Of a stretch of 64,000 bases of DNA, positions 58,875 to 64,000 are shown one piece after another (within the stretch, counting starts at the first letter, position 1; each line of letters begins with the position of its first letter). The translations under genes and the position numbers were made by a program. Below the pieces are notes generated by a model. That model ran no database searches. It saw only the letters and a list, made by a program, of their open reading frames with translations, and had not been told where the DNA came from. This DNA is from Candidatus Stahliibacteriota bacterium (GTDB lineage Bacteria > Hydrothermota > Tepidihabitantia > SM23-42), in contig JAUVZL010000002.1 of the NCBI GenBank assembly GCA_030602565.1, positions 32,253 through 96,252 on the forward strand, written 5' to 3'.

Positions 58875-61777
58875 AGGATTTCATAACAAAACTCTCTGAG
58901 AGAACCGACGAATTCGGCAATCACTACCGTAAGTACCGGCAAGCAGTCCAGCGGCATCTCAGTCAACTTATTCAGAGATTGGAGGACAAGAAGCGGCGTG
59001 ATGCGATCCACATCCTTCACCCGGCTTATGATTTCGGCACTGAACTGAACATCGTAGCCAGTATTACCCGCGATGTTGAAGAAAAACTGCGTTTCGTGGG
59101 CACCTATTTTGCACTGCATTTCTTGCTCCTCAACCGGCAAGCTATTGATCTCTTGAGAATGGATGTCTTAGCATCCCAGGTCGACAGATTACCCATCTAC
59201 AAGAAATTCATGCTCACCGCCGGAAATAACTTCCGCATCCTCACGGTAAACTATATCAAACAACTTCTTAACATCTTTATCGACAAAAAAAGCAGTCCTG
59301 ATTTCGTAATCTTGGGGGTCGGGACAAAATCTGATCAGGACGACATCGATGTCGGCATTATCGAGGATACCCACGGTGACCGGATGAAGTTTAATCGCAC
59401 TATTGCCCATATTAGCCAGGAGATGCTGAAATCCGCCATCACCTTTCATTTCCACTTATCAGAACATATCGGCGATAGTTACTATTCAGCATCGATCAGC
59501 GAATATAAAAAAGCTCTCAAGCATGAAATAAAAGATTTTGTTATAATCAACGAAATGCTCAGTGCGGCGGTTATTAGCGGAAGCGACAGATTATTCAAAA
59601 GGTATCAGAAGGAGATTATCGGTCGATACTTCTATCACAAAGATGGTGATAACCGATATCATGAAGGGTATTTGAGAGGGATAAGCGGCGAGGTTCATTC
59701 CCTGCTTGCCCGACCGATAAGTCCAACGTGCATTAATTTTAAAGAAGACGGCTTACGCGCGATAAAAAGTATTATCTGCGCGCAGAAGACCGTTTTCAAT
59801 ATAGAACGCGTCAATGCCTGGGACATCATCGACCGTCTGAAAATTGCCGACCCCAAAAATGATTACGCTTATAGCGCCCTTGAGAGATCACTAACATTTT
59901 TTGAGATCTTCCGGTATCTTTATCAATTGTTCGTCACCCAGGATGAAGAAATAATATTCGACGAAAATGCTCTGGAAAATATCCGGCGTGTCGCAAAGAT
60001 ACTCGGCTACCGAGACGTTGGAAGATGCCGCGCCGAAGAACATATCCTTGTCCACTACTATGAGCACATCCAGAACATAAGGACTGTCATACCTCTGCTG
60101 GTCGACGATATTAAAGAACACTTGAGATCGACATCGACCTTTGCTTCCATGATGTATCCGGACTACATAGGTAACATCGCAGAGGATTTCATCAAAAAGT
60201 TCAGGTTTTTTATAGGCACATCATTCTGGCACGATATCCTCGATAATTTCAAAACCGAACAGTTTGTCATCAGGTTTGTCAGTGATCTCAATAAATTACC
60301 AGCCCGGAAGCGAACGAACATAATTAAATTGTATTTCGAATCCTTCAAGTACGACCTGTATTCGCTCATAAGTCTAATAACGATTTTGGGTAAGCACAAA
60401 AGCAGTTTTTCAGTCTTTGAAGATTTAAATATCCACTTCCTGAAGAATGTAGAGACTATCCCGAGCGTTGTTAGAAACCTTGCTTATGTTTTCAACAATT
60501 TTCCATCGCTCATAAATCAATACATTGCACTAAATCATGAACCAGCACTCAATTTCTATTTAAGGATACTTGAGAAGAAAATATTTGAAAAAGACATCGC
60601 TAATATTGTCAGTCAACTGGAAAGCTTGATCGGCATTCATCTCTCGAGCAGCCAATTTTTCAAGAGATTCTTTATGAGGATTCTCAATAAATACCCTGAT
60701 TCGATAAGACTCTTGGACGCCCCTGAACAACTCCAGGAATTCGCGGACGGCATCTATAGTGATGTAAGCTCTATGCCAACATTCAAAGAGCGCAAAGAGA
60801 AGCTGGGCGACTACTATGATTGTGAGATGATGCGGGTTGGTATCAAAACCTTAAGTGGCGCTCCGGTTGAAGAAACCAATGCCGAGTTTACTGAGTTCTC
60901 AGATCGATATATACTTACGCTCTTTGATATCTGCCGCCGCGATGTCGACACCCAGTATAGAAAAAGACTGATCACCGATGATTTGCTTGCGATCTTCGCC
61001 GCGGGCGGTCATGCCCGAGAGCAAGCGTATGATGACGATTATGACATCATCGTATTGCTCAAGTCCAAAGATCCTAAGATCCTCAAATACTGCAATAAAA
61101 TCATCACCAAAATGAATACCGAAATCATCCAGCGTGGAACAATCCCCCATCATCGATTCACAGATTATTTTGGCAGATTTGTCATCCTCTTAGAAGAAGT
61201 TGAGCAACTACTGGCTGACGAACGCGATGATATCTTTATTGAAAAATCACAAATGCTCGGCGCTCGTCTTGTCATAGGTTCTCATCGTTTTGAAAAGGAA
61301 TTTCACCAAAGGATAGTAAAACCACACATCTTCGACAAAAAACAGGAATATATTTCACAGATGGTGGGTGAAATCACATCACGCCACAGTTCAAACGATG
61401 AGAAGATGGCAGAGATAGAACGTGATATCAAAGAGAGTGTCGGTGGACTGAGAGATGTGGAAATGATAATGCTAATACTCAAAGCCAAATTTGAAATAAC
61501 TACACCGGTGAATTCTAAACTTTTTGATCACGCTGTCCAACATCAGAAAAATCTCAGAAAAGATATTCACGATCTAGCACAAGCCTTTAGCTTTCTCAAA
61601 ACCCTCCGCGACACTTACCGTCTCACGGCTGGAGCTTCTGATATAATAGTAACCGAGGCTTTAGACGGGTCTGCACAAATCATGGGTTTTCGCAGTAATA
61701 ATGATCTATTTGACGCCTTCAAGAAAACTAAAGAAAAAGCAAAGACAGCCATCGCGAACTTACTGGCGAAATTATAG
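58871..61777 (+). CDS. Two-headed GlnE/GlnD-like nucleotidyltransferase
   Basis: A 968-residue protein with two nucleotidyltransferase-like centres. The first is GVGTKSDQDDID at about 149-160 and the second is AAGGHAREQAYDDDYDIIVL at about 709-728, each with the D-x-D pattern. After the second comes SVGGLRDVEMIML near 856-868, similar to the GG(L/I)RD(I/V)E motif that follows the catalytic domain in GlnE (glutamine-synthetase adenylyltransferase) and GlnD. The length is close to that of GlnE (about 950), but G-S motifs are divergent and there is no HD or ACT domain, so GlnD is less likely. The middle (about 200-700) is helical and unassigned. No glnA or glnB is nearby. Operon partner is the AbiEii/MNT-like protein (4-nt overlap). 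Confidence 0.7.
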   Translation: MKDFITKLSERTDEFGNHYRKYRQAVQRHLSQLIQRLEDKKRRDAIHILHPAYDFGTELNIVASITRDVEEKLRFVGTYFALHFLLLNRQAIDLLRMDVLASQVDRLPIYKKFMLTAGNNFRILTVNYIKQLLNIFIDKKSSPDFVILGVGTKSDQDDIDVGIIEDTHGDRMKFNRTIAHISQEMLKSAITFHFHLSEHIGDSYYSASISEYKKALKHEIKDFVIINEMLSAAVISGSDRLFKRYQKEIIGRYFYHKDGDNRYHEGYLRGISGEVHSLLARPISPTCINFKEDGLRAIKSIICAQKTVFNIERVNAWDIIDRLKIADPKNDYAYSALERSLTFFEIFRYLYQLFVTQDEEIIFDENALENIRRVAKILGYRDVGRCRAEEHILVHYYEHIQNIRTVIPLLVDDIKEHLRSTSTFASMMYPDYIGNIAEDFIKKFRFFIGTSFWHDILDNFKTEQFVIRFVSDLNKLPARKRTNIIKLYFESFKYDLYSLISLITILGKHKSSFSVFEDLNIHFLKNVETIPSVVRNLAYVFNNFPSLINQYIALNHEPALNFYLRILEKKIFEKDIANIVSQLESLIGIHLSSSQFFKRFFMRILNKYPDSIRLLDAPEQLQEFADGIYSDVSSMPTFKERKEKLGDYYDCEMMRVGIKTLSGAPVEETNAEFTEFSDRYILTLFDICRRDVDTQYRKRLITDDLLAIFAAGGHAREQAYDDDYDIIVLLKSKDPKILKYCNKIITKMNTEIIQRGTIPHHRFTDYFGRFVILLEEVEQLLADERDDIFIEKSQMLGARLVIGSHRFEKEFHQRIVKPHIFDKKQEYISQMVGEITSRHSSNDEKMAEIERDIKESVGGLRDVEMIMLILKAKFEITTPVNSKLFDHAVQHQKNLRKDIHDLAQAFSFLKTLRDTYRLTAGASDIIVTEALDGSAQIMGFRSNNDLFDAFKKTKEKAKTAIANLLAKL

Positions 61778-61847
61778 CCAAATCGCCAAAACCGAACAAA
61801 CTGGTGGCAGGTACTCAGTTGTTCGGTTTCAGTTAGTAATTCAGCCG

Positions 61848-62675
61848 TCAGTATTTATATATATTCTCGCCCTTTTTTAGTTCGTATAGATGCACCTTGG
61901 CTTGGGCTGAAGAACTGAAGTTCGGCTGCTTTTCCATAACCCTTTGAAAAATCTGCGTAGCGCTTTTTCGATACTTAATATCCTCGGTTATCTCGTACAA
62001 AACCCGATATAAATATCCAAGCTCAAGCAAGGCAGGGATATATTCATCACTGGTTTCGTAGTTTGCCGCGAACTCCTCCCACATCTTCAATTCCTCCAGG
62101 ATCAGCGGGACTGAATCGTTCCAGGGTAAGTTGTTCATCCGCAGGATATGTAGAAGACGATATGATGCCTTTGACGCAAATTTCGTTTCGCCGAAATCCT
62201 CAAGAATATCTATATAGGCATCACCAGAATAATACCAGATATTGTATCGCTCATTGAACAAAAATCCAGCTAGAGTATCGGCTCGACTGACCCTGGTTGC
62301 TAATTCTTCCTTGGACATGCCATAATAGTAAAGTGCTTCAGCAAGGTATTCTGACCATTTGAAATAATCAATGAATGTTTCAAAAAGCACCGCTGCTTTT
62401 CCGAATTCTCCCTGGTCATAATATCCCCGGGCAAATATGAAGAGCCTATCTTCAGCAACCTCCTCATCAAAATCTATTAAGACACCGCTTGATAATTCAC
62501 CCACCACACCATCAATTCTAACCTTGACCCGGCCGTCTAAATGACCGATTATTTCAATTATATCGCCAGTATTTATAACCCTTGTTTTGAGATCGCCTTC
62601 ATAAAACCAGACATTGTCAACGATAACCACCCCCTGGTTGGCAATGATGAACAAAAGAACCCACAGCGAGATCAT
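61848..62675 (-). CDS. Exported SH3-like / TPR protein, unknown function
   Basis: A 275-residue protein with a signal-like N-terminus (about 1-14), then a small beta-rich part (NVWFYEGDLKTRVINTGDII...GRVKVRIDGVVGELS, about 20-70) that resembles a bacterial SH3 domain, and a helical remainder with TPR-like pairs (ARGYYDQGEFGKAAVLFETF, LLELGYLYRVLYEI, ATQIFQRVMEKQP). I do not recognise a specific family. It has its own leaderless promoter, divergent from that of butyrate kinase. Confidence 0.65.
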   Translation of the reverse strand: MISLWVLLFIIANQGVVIVDNVWFYEGDLKTRVINTGDIIEIIGHLDGRVKVRIDGVVGELSSGVLIDFDEEVAEDRLFIFARGYYDQGEFGKAAVLFETFIDYFKWSEYLAEALYYYGMSKEELATRVSRADTLAGFLFNERYNIWYYSGDAYIDILEDFGETKFASKASYRLLHILRMNNLPWNDSVPLILEELKMWEEFAANYETSDEYIPALLELGYLYRVLYEITEDIKYRKSATQIFQRVMEKQPNFSSSAQAKVHLYELKKGENIYKY

Positions 62676-62681
62676 AGACTA

Positions 62682-62709
62682 ATTATATGCTACCTGCACA
62701 CTTAGTCAA
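62682..62709 (-). promoter_or_regulatory. Promoter of TPR gene, leaderless
   Basis: TTGACT, 16-nt spacer, TATAAT, then 6 nt to the ATG at 62675. Its -35 is 3 nt from that of the divergent buk promoter, and the two form the palindrome AGTCAA-TGA-TTGACT. Confidence 0.82.
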
Positions 62710-62712
62710 TGA

Positions 62713-62740
62713 TTGACTTCACCGTTTTTTTTGTTATTCT
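62713..62740 (+). promoter_or_regulatory. Promoter of buk
   Basis: TTGACT, 16-nt spacer, TATTCT; a leader of about 50 nt with micro-repeat words (TTTAGGCATTTAGG) and AAGGAGG before the ATG at 62798. Confidence 0.7.
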
Positions 62741-62797
62741 AAATAATATAATTTAGGGTTTTTAGGCATTTAGGTTTTTATTGCATAAGGAGGTTGG

Positions 62798-63868
62798 ATG
62801 GATTTCAATATTTTGGTGATAAACCCAGGCGCTGGTTCAACCAAGATAGCGGTCTTCAAAAATGAACAAGCGCTTTTTGAAGAAAACATCAGGCACCAAC
62901 CTGAAAAATTACTCTATTTCCCAAAGATCATTGACCAGTATGAATTCCGCAGAGATAAAATCCTTGCGCTACTAAGATCCAAAGGGGTTGATCTGAATAC
63001 GCTGAACGCCACGGTTGGCCGAGGTGGTCCTTTCAAACCTCTGACCAGCGGTACCTATAAAGTCAACGAGAAATTGATTGAGGATATAAAAACTGGTAAT
63101 TATCAATCCGAGCATCCCTCGTTACTCGGCGCGCTCATCGCCAAGGAAATCGCTGATCAGCTCAAAATCGACGCTTATTTTGTTGACCCGGTCTCAGTCG
63201 ATGAATTCTGGGCGCTTTCAAGATACTCAGGACTAAAGGAAATAAACCGAAAAGCGTTGAGCCATGCATTGAACGTTCGCCTTGTCGCTAAAAAAGCAGC
63301 CAAGGAAATGAATAAACCCTACAACGAATGCAACTTCGTCATTGTCCACCTCGGAACCGGGATAACCATCGCCGCTCATTTGAAAGGCAAACAGATCGAT
63401 TCATCAAATGCCAATGAAGACGGACCTTTTTCACCCCAACGAACCGGTGCATTACCGACCATGGCTTTGGCAAAATTATGCTGTGGCAAACTCCAGTATT
63501 CTGATATCAAGAAAAAGCTGAATCGACAGGGTGGTATGCTTTCCTACTTAGGTACTGACGATATTCAGGAAATCGAAAAACGCATTTGTCACAACGATAA
63601 GGAAGCAGCAGCTGCATACAATGCCATGATCTACCAAATTGCTAAAGAAATAGGTGCTTATGCAATCGTGCTCAAAGGGGAAATTGACGCCATTATCATC
63701 ACCGGTGGCATTGCCCATTCTCAAAAATTCGTCGCCTTGTTAAAATCCTGGGTGGGTTTCTTATGTCCGAAATTCTTCGTATACCCGGGCGAAGGAGAAA
63801 TGGAAGGCCTTGCCCAGGGTGTACTGAGAGTCCTCAGAAACGAGGAAGCGGTTAAGGTCTATCAGTAA
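62798..63868 (+). CDS. buk: Butyrate kinase (or branched-chain fatty-acid kinase)
   Basis: A 356-residue acetokinase-family enzyme that makes ATP from butanoyl (or isobutyryl/isovaleryl) phosphate. Family motifs: NPGAGSTKIAVF at about 9-20, VGRGGPFKPL, HLGTGITIAAH near 185-195 and the ADP-site GGIAHS near 307-312. It may complete an acyl-CoA to acid route whose first step could be the 2-oxoacid:ferredoxin oxidoreductase at 55.3-58.1 kb; the phosphotransbutyrylase gene is not in the window. Strong AAGGAGG before the start. Confidence 0.95.
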   Translation: MDFNILVINPGAGSTKIAVFKNEQALFEENIRHQPEKLLYFPKIIDQYEFRRDKILALLRSKGVDLNTLNATVGRGGPFKPLTSGTYKVNEKLIEDIKTGNYQSEHPSLLGALIAKEIADQLKIDAYFVDPVSVDEFWALSRYSGLKEINRKALSHALNVRLVAKKAAKEMNKPYNECNFVIVHLGTGITIAAHLKGKQIDSSNANEDGPFSPQRTGALPTMALAKLCCGKLQYSDIKKKLNRQGGMLSYLGTDDIQEIEKRICHNDKEAAAAYNAMIYQIAKEIGAYAIVLKGEIDAIIITGGIAHSQKFVALLKSWVGFLCPKFFVYPGEGEMEGLAQGVLRVLRNEEAVKVYQ

Positions 63869-63877
63869 TCTGCATCT

Positions 63878-63978
63878 GGGGTCAAATCTCGACATTGGAC
63901 ATTGATACATGCAGAAAATCAGCCGTGGCGATCCAGAAAAAAGGTTAGGGGGAATGTCAAATGTCGAGATTTGACCCC
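63878..63978. mobile_element. 101-bp MITE-like element with 26-bp terminal inverted repeats
   Basis: The left end GGGGTCAAATCTCGACATT (63878-63896) continues to 63903; the right end at 63953-63978 is its complement with one mismatch in 26 positions. The 49-bp centre has no gene. The GGGGTCAAAT end is the kind of inverted repeat found around IS200-like/Y1 transposase genes and their deletion derivatives (from memory, not searched). A similar end, AGATTCGACCCCAT, at 49756-49769 may be a solo remnant. Confidence 0.7.
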
Positions 63979-64000
63979 ATTATCATTGGCAAAGTAATTT

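Noticed and set aside
1..64000. tRNA or rRNA genes
   Set aside because: I looked for T-loop (GGTTCGAATCC-like) and rRNA core sequences on both strands and found none with cloverleaf or conserved context; a covariance-model scan could still find one I missed.

Overview
The window is a bacterial chromosomal segment, most likely from a candidate-division WOR-3 (Stahlbacteria)-like or otherwise FCB-affiliated anaerobe. This placement is an inference from four things: secreted proteins ending in a T9SS/FlgD-type sorting domain (IYDATGRLVK...W.G.D..G..LPSGVYF), PorV-like outer-membrane proteins, ferredoxin-dependent 2-oxoacid oxidoreductase, and zinc-type S4 and Adk. There is no rRNA, tRNA or CRISPR array that I can see, and no intact transposase.

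Layout. 1-2.2 kb: lipA (cut by the window edge) and lipB, then two small Fe-S proteins transcribed divergently. 2.3-3.9 kb: a secreted M28 peptidase. 4-6.3 kb: an ECF sigma / anti-sigma / Spy-CpxP-like envelope or metal stress cassette. 6.3-11.2 kb: an arsenic-type operon (arsR, ArsP-like permease, Acr3, a PPIase-thioredoxin fusion, CcdA-like, small thioredoxin). 12-21 kb: half of the spc operon plus the alpha operon (rpsH to rplQ) with secY, adk, map, infA. 21-23 kb: two decayed genes (TldD-like stub, prolyl oligopeptidase pseudogene). 23.1-26.9 kb: an MBL / GNAT / BioF2-like / MshA-like GT4 / PIG-L operon, then a DMT transporter. 28-35.3 kb: ftsY, smc, YhaM-like nuclease, a Cache-like membrane coiled-coil protein and a PorV-like barrel, all in one direction. 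35.3-41.7 kb: RseC-like, PorV-like, an epimerase, a UpxY-type antiterminator, trpS and a large secreted Asp-box protein. 41.8-49.4 kb: GH18-like protein, small membrane protein, CCA/poly(A) polymerase family protein, a triplicated-domain lipoprotein, and an M1 peptidase fused to an outer-membrane barrel. 49.9-54 kb: a scarred VapBC pair and an operon of three PpiC/SurA-type chaperones. 54.1-63.9 kb: AI-2E transporter, korDABC-type oxidoreductase, a nucleotidyltransferase pair including a two-headed GlnE/GlnD-like protein, a TPR protein and butyrate kinase.

Global patterns. Promoters are easy to read: TTGAC(A/T), a 16-17 nt spacer, TATAAT. At fourteen gene starts the ATG lies only 5-8 nt after the -10 box, so these mRNAs should be leaderless; genes with a longer leader carry a clear GGAGG. 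Intergenic DNA holds a family of short hairpins with a GTAG foot (the signature of REP elements handled by RAYT transposases), a 101-bp MITE-like element with 26-bp terminal inverted repeats, other palindromes, and several families of degenerate word-like micro-repeats. The same micro-repeats also appear inside the coding sequence of two sorting domains and create false upstream starts for acr3 and rplF.

Best candidates for undescribed biology: the two-gene nucleotidyltransferase unit (58.1-61.8 kb), the peptidase-barrel fusion (46.7-49.4 kb), the MshA-like/PIG-L/acyltransferase operon (23.1-26.9 kb), the sensor-like membrane protein in the smc operon, and the REP and leaderless-promoter architecture.
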